Assembly: GCA_021018995.1 (NCBI GenBank)
Contig: CM037591.1
Span: forward strand, 69,963,901 to 70,027,900
Origin: Chloranthus sessilifolius
Taxonomy: Eukaryota > Streptophyta > Magnoliopsida > Chloranthales > Chloranthaceae
Direction of reading: 5' to 3'
DNA length: 64,000 nt
Shown here: positions 53,533-63,688 of the stretch, one piece after another
Layout: each line of letters starts with the position of its first letter
Position numbering within the stretch: the stretch's first letter is position 1
Program-made: the position numbers and the translations under genes
Notes under the pieces: model-generated
The model's database searches: none
What the model was told of the DNA's origin: nothing
The model's input: the letters and a program-made list of their open reading frames with translations, nothing else

Positions 53533-55029
53533 ATGTTTGGTAGAAGGACTCTCAGCCCTGAGATTGTCCCTCTGAATTTAGAAGTTGAAAGGCTATTACG
53601 AACCAGACAAACAACACAGAATTCTGCTGAAACAATTACTATGGGTGAAGAACCTCAACTTTTGAGGGATTACTTTGCACCTGGTGCTTATAATTCTCCC
53701 TTTTGCATTCAATTTCCTACTGTTGAAGGAAATTATGAGATCAAATAATCGACTATCCAAATGCTTCCTTCCTTCCATGGGTTGAGTAAGGAAGATCCAT
53801 ACAAACATGTGGATGAATTCTTGTCTCTTTGCACCACATTCAACATAGCTGGACTTGGTCCAGAGGCAACCAAGCTTAGGCTCTTTCCTTTTTCATTAAA
53901 GGACAAAGCTAGAGCATGGTTGTCTATGTTAGCACCAAATAGTATCACTTCTTGGAATGATTTGCAGTGTCAATTTTTAGCCAAATACTTCCCAATGTCT
54001 AAAACAAGCCAATTGAGACAAAGTATTATTTCCTTCTCACAAAACTCAACTGAAACTTTCTATGAAGCATGGGAAAGATTTAAGGAACTTTTAAGACAAT
54101 GTCCTCATCATCAAATTCCCCGATGGTAGCTTGTTCAAAGCTTCTATCAAGGAATTGATCAAAAAGGCAAGAATATGGTAGAAGCTTCCTGTGGAGGCAC
54201 TTACTTGCAAAAAATAGTTGAGGAGGTTTGGGACTTATTTGAAGTAATTGGTGAAAACTCAACTCAACAGGAATCTTTGTCAAGAGATATTGAAAATTCT
54301 GCTAGGTTGAGCAATCAGCAAACCACCAAAGAAAATATTTATGAGGTGAATGAGTTGGAAAGAAAGATGGATAATTTAACCACAAAGTTTGATAGATTGA
54401 TGGACTCACTTAAAAATCCAATGGCTGCAAGAGTAGAGGAGGCATGTCTGATATGCCAGTCCCCTACTCATTCACTTGGCCAATGTCCCGCTGCACCACA
54501 GTTCCCAGATCTAGTGGTGGAACAAGCTCATGCTGCCCAATCATTTGGACAGATGCAGTCAAATGAATATCCATGGAGAGGGCACCCCAATTTGAGGTGG
54601 AGCCAGGGGAATTATCAATCACAGCAGCAGCAGCAACCAAAGAACCACATACCTTTCAAAGCTACGCAGCCTTATCAGCAGAATTTTTATGCCAAGCCAA
54701 ATTTTCAGCAGCCCATTCCACAACAACCTGTACAGCAATCTGCTCCAGTTCAAATCCCTTCTAGGTCCCCTTCTTTTGAAGATCAAGTCCTAAATTCACT
54801 CCAGAATTTAGGATCTTTAACTCAGACTGTGAACTTTCACAGTCAAAGCATAAAGAAGATTGAAGAAACATTGGGTCAGCTTTCAAATACTTTGGCCAAA
54901 TGAGAGGAAGGAAAGTTACCCAGCCAACCTTTGAACAATCCCAAAGGACAGTTCATGGTTGGAGAGGCTTCTATTTCACATGAAGAAGTAAAGCATCACA
55001 ACTTTGAGAAGTGGAAGAATTATAAATAA
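53533..55029 (+). pseudogene. gag: Athila-B gag, single frame with stops
   Basis: One frame from the ATG at 53533 (FGRRTLSPEIVPLNLEVERL) holds nearly the whole gene. Stops are TAA at 53746, TAG at 54127 (former Gln in the W-Q-LVQSFY motif) and TGA at 54901. The core phrases FHGLSKEDPYKHVDEFLSLC, SQLRQSIISFSQ and RQCPHHQIP match Athila-A. The zinc knuckle CLICQSPTHSLGQC (CX2CX4HX4C) is at about 54445-54486. A Gln-rich tail and a heptad-like NSLQNLGSLTQTV follow. The start shares its context with MFGRR-like starts in Athila-C. Confidence 0.85.
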
Positions 55030-55266
55030 CAAAGTGGGTAATCAAGAAGAAAAAAGTGAGGAAAATGATAAAGATATGCGATAGAGCAAAGATAATGTTA
55101 GCGTAAAAGCGATGTACCTCGGAAAAATCAAAAAATGAAAACAAAAAAATCAAAAGATTACGATAATGCTTCTAAAGTCTAAATGAAGGACTAGTTCCTC
55201 ATTTACCATTTCCTCATGCCATGAAATCAGATCCCTTTTGAAAAAGGGAACACAAAAATAGATGAA

Positions 55267-55924
55267 ATGATGGAGACTTTCAAGCAAGTCAAGATAAATC
55301 TACCTTTGCTTGATGCAATCAAACAAATTCCAAAGATATGCAAAATTTTTGAAAGATATTTGCACTCACAAAAGACATTTAGGATACAGCTTATCCAAGA
55401 AGGTCTTTCTTTGTGGAAAGAGTTAATCAGTGTTGTCTATTACCACACCTCCTAAACTTCAAGATCCTGGAATCCCCACAATCCCTTGCATTATTGGGGA
55501 ACAAACCATTGAAAAGGCTTTATTAGATTTGGGTGCTAGTGTCAACCTGCTTCCATATTCTGTATATGAGAAACTAGGTTTGGGAGAATTAAAACCCACT
55601 CATGTGGTGCAGATCCAAAGAAAGCCGCTTGGGATGATTGAGGATGTATTGGTGGGAGTAGATAAATTTTTCTATCCCCTGATTTTCTAGTTTTGGACAT
55701 GGAACCTACAAAAGCAAAACTTCCATCCTGTCATTTTGGGAAGACCATTCACAGCTCTGACAAATGCTTGCATTCAATGCAGGTCTGGTATTATAGAAGC
55801 CTCTTTTGGAAATATGAAGGTGAAATTAAATGTTTATAATGCAGTCACACAGCCTCAATTTAGCTCTGAGGAATGTTTTCATGTTGATCTATTAGATGAA
55901 CTGGTGGAAGGGACTTTACAATAG
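55267..55924 (+). pseudogene. Athila-B protease, frameshifted
   Basis: The lead-in is FKQVKINLPLLDAIKQIPK. The protease core IPTIPCIIGEQTIEKALLDL and then GASVNLLPYSVYEKLGLGE is intact, with the catalytic Asp codon at 55526-55528. Eight or so residues that should follow HVV are missing (joined to QIQRKPLG). A frameshift near 55677 splits it from the GRPF-NACIQCRSGIIEASFG part at 55736-55924. Frame changes at 55370 and 55925 also break the link to gag and RT. Confidence 0.8.
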
Positions 55925-56160
55925 TTTTTGTAGTGTGAAGATTTAACCACAGATTCTAAAGATGCTTGGGGAAATTCCGAGGAAGAAACATGTTGTACCT
56001 CAAAGTCTGAGGAAGTAAATGCTGTGCAAGGAACTCATAATCAATCAGCAAGTTTCTCTTCTTGGAAACCTGCTATTCTTCCCCTTCCACAAACAGCTAA
56101 GGTACCTTTGCTACCTTCTTTTCTCAAATTGAATTAGAATCAAGCGATTGCCGAGAAAAT

Positions 56161-57343
56161 TTGAAATATGTGTTTTTAGGAGACCATAAATCATTGCTTG
56201 CGATTATTTCTTCCTCCCTCACAAAGGAGCGGGAGGAAGAGCTGTTGATTGTTTTGAAACAACATAGAAGGGCAATTGGCTGGACTATTGCTGATTTGGG
56301 AGGAATCAGTTCAGCTATTTGCATGCATAAAATCCATTTGAAAGAAGATGCAAAGCCTTCTAGGGAAATGCAAAGGAGGTTGAACCCTCATATGCAAGAA
56401 GTGGTCATGAAAGAGGTTGTTAAGTTGTTGGATGCAGGGGTCATTTACCCCATTTCAGATTCAGCTTGGGTGGCACCTACACAGGTGGTACCTAAGAAAT
56501 CTGGGATCAGTGTTGTAACCTCAGATTTTGGTGAGCTTATGTCAACCAGACAAACAACTGGGTGGAGGGTCTGTATTGATTACAGAAAATTAAATTCAAT
56601 GACTAGAAAAGACCATTTCCCTCTCTCATTTATTGATCAGATTTTAGATAAGCTAGCAGGAAAAGCTTATTACTGTTTTCTTGATGGTTACTCTAGTTAC
56701 AACCAGATTCCTGTGTACCCACAAGATCAGGAAAAGACCACATTCACTTGCCCTTTTGGCACTTTTGCCTATAGGAGAATGCCTTTTGGTCTTTGTAATT
56801 CTCCTGCTACCTTTCAAAGATGCATGTACTCTATTTTCTCTGATATGATTGACCAGGCTAAATCGATTTTTATGGATGATTTTTCAATCTATGGAGATAG
56901 TTTTGCCCAGTGTTTACATCATCTCAAATTGGTGTTACAGAGATGTGAAGAAACCAATCTAGTTTTGAGCTGGGAGAAGAGCCATTTCATGGTCACCCAG
57001 GGCATTGTCCTTGGCCATGTTGTCTCCCACAAGGGCATTGAGGTAGACAGAGCAAAAATTGATTTAATTGTGCATTTACCACCTCCCAAAACTGTTAAAC
57101 AGATCAGAAGTTTTCTAGGACATGCTGGATTTTATAGAAGGTTCATTAAGGACTTCAGTAAAATAACCAAGCCTCTTTGTCATTTATTGTGCCAAGATGT
57201 CCCTTTTGTTTTCAATAATGAATGCATGAAGGCATTTGAATTCTTAAAAAACTGTTTGATTTCAGCTCCAATATTGTAGTCTCCAGATTATTCACTACCT
57301 TTTGAACTGATGTGTGATGCATCAGATTATCCTTTGGGAGCTG
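56161..57343 (+). pseudogene. pol: Athila-B reverse transcriptase and start of RNase H
   Basis: An open frame of 372 codons holds the RT lead-in (IAD-GGISSAICMHKIHL region), WVAPTQVVPKKSGISVV, WRVCIDYRKLNSMTRKD, FLDGYSSYNQIPVYPQ, FGTFAYRRMPFGLCNSP, the catalytic FMDD (56869-56880), HMVTQGIVLGHVVS-like text and FLGHAGFYRRFIKDFSKI. A TAG at 57277 (former Gln) ends it. The RNase H start [14 protein letters not shown] is cut by the solo LTR exactly at GGAGCTG. RT is otherwise undamaged. Confidence 0.9.
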
Positions 57344-59231
57344 TGTTGACAAGTGAAAAATACCATTTTTCACCCCTAAACTTAAGTCTTGATAGACCTT
57401 TGAGAGAACTAAATAAGTGTTTTAAGTGCCTATGTTGCAGCTAACAATAAAGACAGGCTTAACCATAAAAGCAGCTCAAAAAGTGCCAAAAAGATGACAA
57501 TCCATGTCAGTCCAAAGGAAGGAAGTGAAGAAACAAACCTCGTCAGCTGTGGAAAAGTCTAAAAGGAAGAGGCAAAGACCTGTAAGAGAAGCAGCGGACA
57601 ATTCGAACAGAGAAATGCACTACAGAGTTCTTTTCGCAAAGAACCTGCACTTTTCGTAAAGAACCTTGAACTCTGCGAAAAGGACTAAAACTCCAGGCGT
57701 AGCTTTCGAAGAGCATCTGAACTCCTCGAAGAGAAGATTGAACTTTGCGAAAAGGTCCCCAAGCTTTGCGAATAGATCTCCAGAAGTTACAGTTCTTTTC
57801 CAAAAGGTCTCCAATCTGTGTGAAAAGAGCTTCAGAAGTCACAACACTTTGCGAAAAGACCCTTAAGCTTTGCGAAAAGGTATTCTGGAGATTCGTAGCT
57901 TTAACAAGGGCAATTCAGTAATCTGTTGCAAGCGTCCCAATGTGTTTTAAAACCCAAGTACATTTCGAAAGATTCTGAGCATGAACCAAAGGCATATTCC
58001 TCCCCATGTGAACACCCAAAGATGAAATTACTTGGCGGGAACTTCTAGAAGTTCCAACAGATTTTTGAATTTCCTAAACAGAATTGATGCCTCTGTTTCT
58101 TGATTGGCTGAACCAGATCAAGCAGTTCTGATTGGCCAGAACAGATCTGGATCCTGGTGCTCGACTCCTATTGGCTGATATGGATTTAACCAATTCTGAT
58201 TGGTTGATGCACATCTGAGATGGACTTGGGGAAAGCTATAAATTGACGAACCATTTGCCCAATTTGGACATCCAGATTTTGAGTTTCATTTCTAATCCCC
58301 CATTTCCCAGCCAGACAGTTTGTCTGAAATCCCTGTAATAGCTTCACTTTGATTTGCAATTGAGAGCTGTGAGACATTTCTGTAATTCAAAAGAGAGTTG
58401 TATTCAAGACTACAAATCTGAGAGCTGTTTAAGCTGTGCTCTGTAATTGTAACGGTGGATTTGAAAAGGTTGCTGTAAACCGTATTTTCTCAATTGGACT
58501 CATGTTAAGGGTTCCCTCTGATCTCCTTATTGCATTAGACTCCTTTAGATTTACTGTTTTTTATGCAATTTCCCTTGATTCATTAATCCTGTAAGAATTA
58601 GTGTTGGTAACCTAGTCTCTTACAGCATTTGTAGTGATGTTTCCTGTTCTGAATTGAGGATTTGGATTAAAAACTATTGGATGGTTTGTGGCCATTAAAG
58701 TGGACAGACCATAGCCATAAGTGTAAGCCTAATCCTTGAATTAGATTTATCTCTCTTACATCTGTGCTTATAGCCAGATGAAGATTGGATCACCTCTGCT
58801 GAGCTGCAATTATTCTCATTAGATTTCAAAGACCAAATCAGATTTAGATATTACTTCTCCATCTTTGTTTCAATCACTCCCCCAACTCGGATCTGGATCA
58901 TTTAGTTTAAATTTTCCTTTGTTTTTAGTTTGTTAAACGTGACAAATTCAAACCTCTCATCTTATCAGCTTTCTAGATAGGATAAGAAGCCAGATCTGGT
59001 AGCTCAGATCTGGAGGTTTATCTTACATTTTAAACAAATTCTCTGTGGACGATCTTTCACTCACTTACTTTTAAAACTTGCTACAATTGGTCCTGATCTT
59101 GCAGGCTAATTCTCTTCTAACTGTGCTGATATTTCTTTGATTTCTTATATAGTCTAGAGCCACTGTAATTTGGCAACTTTAAAACTATTTTCAAAACACA
59201 CATAAATCAAGCACACTAAGAAGCAACAACA
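57344..59231 (+). mobile_element. Solo LTR of the Athila-B family inside pol
   Basis: A 1888-bp LTR (TGTTGACAAG...CAACAACA) is flanked by AGCTG on both sides (57339-57343 and 59232-59236), the 5-bp target duplication. Removing it rejoins GGA-GCT-GTC-CTT in frame. It carries its own array (about twelve CTTTGCGAAAAG variants, 57598-57885), CTATAAATT (58236-58244) and leader hairpin (58681-58712, ATGGTTTGT with ACAGACCAT). The internal region was lost by LTR-LTR recombination. Confidence 0.95.
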
Positions 59232-60788
59232 AGCTGTCCTTGGACAGAGAAAGGATAAGCTGCCTCATGTCATAGCTTATGCCAGTAGATCAATGATTGA
59301 TGCACAGCTCAATTACACAACAACTGAGAAGCAACTGCTGGCAATTGTTTTTGCTTTAGAGAAATTCAGGTCATATGTCTTGGGTTCACAAATAGTGGTG
59401 TTCACTGACCACTCTGCCTTGAAATACCTTCTGTCTAAGAAGGACACCAAACCAAGATTAATCAGGTGGATCCTCTTATTACAGGAATTTGATTTACAGA
59501 TCAAAGATAAAAAGGGTGTGGAGAATGTGGTGGCTGATCACCTGTCTAGAATTTTAACTGCTGAGATTGACAGGCTGCCTATCAATGAATCTTTCCCTGA
59601 TGAGCAATTGTTTGCTATTAGCATACACACCCCTTGGTTTGCAAACATAGTCAACTTTTTGGCTACTGGAAGAATTCCTCAACATTGGAATAAAATGGAT
59701 AAAAATCTTTTCTTCTCAAAGGTTAAACATTTCATTTGGGAAGATCCTTATCTGTTTAAGAGTTGTGCTGACCAAATAATAAGATGTGTCCCTGAAGAAG
59801 AATTTCATAGAATACTTTCTATGTGTCATGAACAGGCCTGTGGAGGTCATTTTAGTGGAAACAAAACTGCTGTAAAGGTTTTGCAGTGTGGATTTTATTG
59901 GCCTACACTTTTCAAAGATGCTCTGCAAAGACAAGTCTTGCTGTAATCGCTGTAAATTGGGCAGCATTTCCAAGAGAAACTCAATGCCTTTACAGTCCAT
60001 TTTGGTAGTTGAATTGTTTGATATTTGGGGGATAGACTTCCTGGGTCCCTTTCCTCCTTCCAATGGGTGTAATTTCATTTTAGTAGCTGTGGATTATGTA
60101 TCCAAATGGAGACCACTAAAACGAATGATCACAGAGTGGTTCTGAAAATTTTAAAGGATCACATTTTTTCCAGGTTTGGTTTTCCCAGAGCTATTATCAG
60201 TGATGGGGGAAGCCATTTTTGTAACAAACATTTTGAAACTTTATTGAAAAAATACTCTGTGACTCATAGAGTAGCTACTCCATATCATCCACAAACCAGT
60301 GGACAAGTGGAGATTTCCAATAGAGAAATCAAACATATACTGGAAAAGACTGTGAAGAAGGACAGAAAGGATTGGTCCTTTAAGCTGAATGATGCATTGT
60401 GGGCATATAGGACAACCTATAAAACCCCAATTGGCATGTCCCCATTCAGGTTGGTCTATGGCAAAGCATGCCATTTACCAGTGGAGTTAGAATATAAAGC
60501 CTTTTGGGCTATTAAAACATTGAACATGGAACTGACTCATCTTTGGTAATCACAGCGCAACTTGCTGAGTTGGAGGAGCTGAGAATGGATGCATACACCA
60601 ATTCAAGATCTTACAAAGAGAAAGTCAAAGCCGTCCATGATAAAAATTTGTTGAGAAAAGAGTTCACAGCTGGCTCTAAGGTATGGCTATTTAACTCAAA
60701 ACTTAAGTTTTTTCCTGGAAAGCTGAGATCGAGATGGGAAGGGCCATATACTGTCATTCATGCAGCTCCTTACAAATTGACATTTTAG
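59232..60788 (+). pseudogene. Athila-B RNase H remainder and integrase
   Basis: RNase H continues with [34 protein letters not shown] and [15 protein letters not shown]. The integrase zinc module is [17 protein letters not shown] and NRCKLG. The core has Asp in GIDFLGPF (about 60031), Asp in ISDGGSHF (about 60200) and Glu in [11 protein letters not shown] (about 60310). The C-terminal domain is [20 protein letters not shown]. Frameshifts lie near 59930, 60105 (with loss of the VEAI residues after SKW) and 60545. All catalytic residues survive, but no continuous protein exists. Confidence 0.85.
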
Positions 60789-60964
60789 ACCCAAGTAATG
60801 GAAGAATCTTGAAAGTAAATGGTGAGGCTCAAACCATGCATTGAAATCTTGCCCATCTATCATCAAGAACCTCCCCAAATCTGATGGTATACAACTGTAT
60901 AATATGTTTTTGTTCTATAGTTTTTGCTTAGTTTTCTATTTCTCTATTTTTATTCATGTTTGTT

Positions 60965-61262
60965 CTCTTTTCGCAATGTTTAAATATGTGAAAAATTAAT
61001 TCGCAAAGTAAAAATTGTCTTTTCGCAAAGTTCAATTTACTTTTCGAAAAGGATTTGGATTTGTAACGAACTGCTCGAAAGCAATGATTTGCTTTTCGAA
61101 TAGTTGTTTCTGAAGCCATTTACTTTTCGAATGGTACTGATGCCATTCTCTGTTGAAAAAAGGGACTATTTTGGAACTTTTCGAAAACTTAACAATGACT
61201 TTGCGAAAATAACTTTGAGCATATTTAAACCCTTTCGAAGTAAGGGTTTCATATTCGAAAGC
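60965..61262 (+). promoter_or_regulatory. Internal motif array and TATA-like box, Athila-B
   Basis: Eleven motifs (CTTTTCGCAATG, CTTTTCGCAAAG, CTTTTCGAAAAGG, CTTTTCGAATAG, CTTTTCGAATGG, CTTTGCGAAAAT, CCTTTCGAAG and others) lie between integrase and the accessory ORF. TATTTAAA sits at 61222-61229. The LTR has the same motif. Confidence 0.65.
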
Positions 61263-61535
61263 TTTTTGAGAACCTCCTGTTTCACAAAAACCCTATTTCT
61301 TTCTTTCCTTGCATGATTTTAGAATTCAGCCACACTTTTCTTCACATTTGCTCGATCATTTGAGCTTGAAGAGAGGGATTTTAGCTTCTGGTCTGGTGGA
61401 TTTCAGCGAGCAAGCAACACGTTCAACCAAAACCCTAGATTTCGGTATTTTTCTGCGCATTTCCTCTGTTTATCATTTGCAAAGTTTGATTTTGTGTCAG
61501 CATTTGTTGTGGGCATTTTTATACACAACTTTAGA

Positions 61536-61958
61536 ATGGGGAAAGCTGAAAAATCACTGGCTGTCATGTTCCCAAAATCTTCTGCTAAGAAAATTAGCAA
61601 ACCAACCCCTTATGAAAACCAGATTCAGAAATTGGAGTTATTCATGAAATTTGAGAGAGAGAAAATGAAGGACCTGCTGGGTCAAACTTTTCAGATGGTT
61701 AGGAGTGAGCAGCATAAGGTAACCATGTTGCAAGCACAGCTTGACCAGGAAAAACTGAGGACTACTAGACTTGGAAAGTACATTGGCCTCACCAAAAAGA
61801 TCAAATCAGAGGAATACACTGAGCTGCAAAACACAATCCAGGAGAAGGCTAAATCGAGTTCAGACTCCAATACTGATTCTAGTTCTGACTCTGACAGTGA
61901 CTCCAGTTCTGATCCCATTGAACCAACTTATGATACAAATTTTGACCCCAGTTATTAG
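61536..61958 (+). CDS. Accessory ORF of Athila-B, intact
   Basis: The frame is open from 61494. The ATG at 61536 (GKAEKSLAVMFPKSSAKK) is the likely start because the 14 residues before it are hydrophobic and follow a possible leader with ACCCTAGATTTCGGTA, also seen upstream of the Athila-C accessory ORF. The 140-residue product has a basic N-terminus, a long predicted helix/coiled coil (ENQIQKLELFMKFEREKMKD to KKIKSEEYTELQNTIQEKA) and a Ser/Asp tail (SSDSNTDSSSDSDSDSSSD). No signal peptide, membrane segment or known domain is seen. It is unrelated in sequence to the Athila-A and Athila-C accessory proteins but has the same position. The acidic tail could be an interaction or activation region; this is inference. 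Confidence 0.6.
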   Translation: MGKAEKSLAVMFPKSSAKKISKPTPYENQIQKLELFMKFEREKMKDLLGQTFQMVRSEQHKVTMLQAQLDQEKLRTTRLGKYIGLTKKIKSEEYTELQNTIQEKAKSSSDSNTDSSSDSDSDSSSDPIEPTYDTNFDPSY

Positions 61959-62115
61959 ATCACATTGTACTTATCTGTGTTATGAGTTTGTAATACAAAA
62001 TTCTGGTTTTTCTTGTGTAATTACTGTGCATTTCTGTTCTTTCTTCTTGTCATTATGATTCCTGCTTGATTGTTTCTTTTCTTTGCTTTAGACCAGTGCG
62101 GACCCTGCTCACCTT

Positions 62116-62130
62116 AGGTTTGGGGGTGTG
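62116..62130 (+). promoter_or_regulatory. Internal polypurine-tract copy, Athila-B
   Basis: AGGTTTGGGGGTGTG is identical to the Athila-A internal copy, about 160 bases after the accessory ORF. Confidence 0.6.
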
Positions 62131-63528
62131 GCAAAAATGTCAATAATTGAGTTAACATCAATGTAGCTTATGATCAGTGGAATTTTTGAAAATGAAGTAA
62201 TTTCACACCTGTTGTTTTGAAAAATGAGGAAGTTAAAAACTTTTTGAAATTAATTTCTAGTGTAATTCTAATACTTTCATGAAGTGAATGTTAGAAAATT
62301 TCCAAAAGAAAATTGATGTTTTAGTAAACCCAAAAAGAGAGAAAACAGTGATGATATACCTCAGGAATTTGATAGAAAACCACACCCAGTGAGATTTGGG
62401 CCTGAAATGTATTCTTTGGAGGTATGAATTGGCAATTTTTTCTGCTCTAGGGACTGATTGAACCTGCTGACTTTCATTAGAAGTTACACATATCCAAATT
62501 GAAATAATTTGACAGCAATCATGATATTAAAGACATGATGTGAGGCCTCCTTTTGAACAGTTTGAACTTCAAAAATCCCCACCTTTTAAAACTGCCCTTG
62601 ATACACACCATTTGAGCTTTGTAAATCCAAGATTTCTTTGAAACCTCATCAACCTCATTTAGCCTAACCCTCACTTTGAGAATTCAGAAGGTAAAGGAAA
62701 GGAAGCTGAAGAAAGGAGAGTTGGGTATCAGTTTGGTAAAAAGAAAATTAATTGAAGGCAATGATGTATCAACAAAAGAAATATGGCATTCCAGTCAATG
62801 TTGCTTTGAAAAAAAAAAAAAAAAAAAAGGAGAAGTCATTTCATTGGAAGTTTGAAAAAGAAAGAGAAAAAGATGGCCACTTTGGTTCTGAAAATTCAAA
62901 GAAGAAGATGAAATTGTGCTGAAATAAAGAAGGTGTCCATACCACCTCCTTACCTTTACTGACTTCTCAATTTTGAACTCTATTCCACTCCTTTATTCGT
63001 GATAAATTTCACCCATAAGCCACAGTACAACCCAAGTTAAAGTCCTTACTGATCAATGATGGATTGAGCTGCCACATGGAGATAAGGATTTGTGTAATCT
63101 ATGGTGAAAGGAGCAGTGAATTCAGAACTAAAAGCAATGCCTATGCTCATGCTTACAGTCCTATTTGTGGGCTGTAACTGCTCTTAAGCCGTGTGAAATA
63201 GTACAACCCTCTTACTTACACGTTGAGTGAAAACCTGGTGAGAGTTGGGTTTAAAATCGACTTATCTGGGGTAACATCAAAGCTGGATTCTCAAATAGAA
63301 GGCAAGCTGTTCATTAATTTTTCTTGTAAATAACTGTTTGACACAAATTGAGTGAATGGTAAAAAGAATTACAGCAGAATTTTAGTTCTGAACTGATGTT
63401 TTCTTGAAAATCTTCTTATAGCCTGACTGATGCAGGTGTGAATAATCTGATTGGATGAAAGTTTGCTTTAACAGAACTGCATTGATCTTAACTGATTTAT
63501 TGGAGAAGTTTGTGGGTACATTCACTTA
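62131..63528 (+). other. Athila-B 3' untranslated region
   Basis: No gene is seen. It holds a poly(A) run at about 62811-62828 and blocks conserved with Athila-A (GAGAATTCAGAAGGTAAAGG near 62680; CTATGCTCATGCTTACAG near 63140). Confidence 0.5.
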
Positions 63529-63576
63529 AAACCCTCAGGAGACTTCACTCCTCCACTAGGGATCACCTAGGGGTTT
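63529..63576 (+). ncRNA. Predicted three-way-junction RNA upstream of the Athila-B PPT
   Basis: P1 is AAACCC (63529-63534) with GGGTTT (63571-63576). P2 is AGGAG (63537-63541) with CTCCT (63548-63552). P3 is CTAGG (63556-63560) with CCTAG (63566-63570). It is identical to the Athila-A copy, while the sequence around it has diverged. Confidence 0.55.
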
Positions 63577-63650
63577 AAAAGGCTTGTTGTATATGTTAAA
63601 TACAACTTGTTCCCTACAAAAGTGGCATTTTATTCTGTTTTTAATTTTGA

Positions 63651-63688
63651 CTTTGCTAAGGGACTAGCAAAGCTTACGTTTAGGGGTG
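63651..63688 (+). promoter_or_regulatory. Terminal hairpin and polypurine tract, Athila-B
   Basis: CTTTGCTA-AGGGAC-TAGCAAAG (63651-63672) is followed by the PPT CGTTTAGGGGTG next to the LTR. Confidence 0.75.

Noticed and set aside
57543..57842. 99-codon - strand ORF in the solo LTR
   Set aside because: It is composed of the repeated CTTTGCGAAAAG motif. It is not conserved in the other LTRs.
60965..61262. The internal Athila-B array as a decayed nested LTR
   Set aside because: It has the motif but no TG...CA ends, no target duplication and no leader hairpin, and the rest of the LTR is not alignable there.
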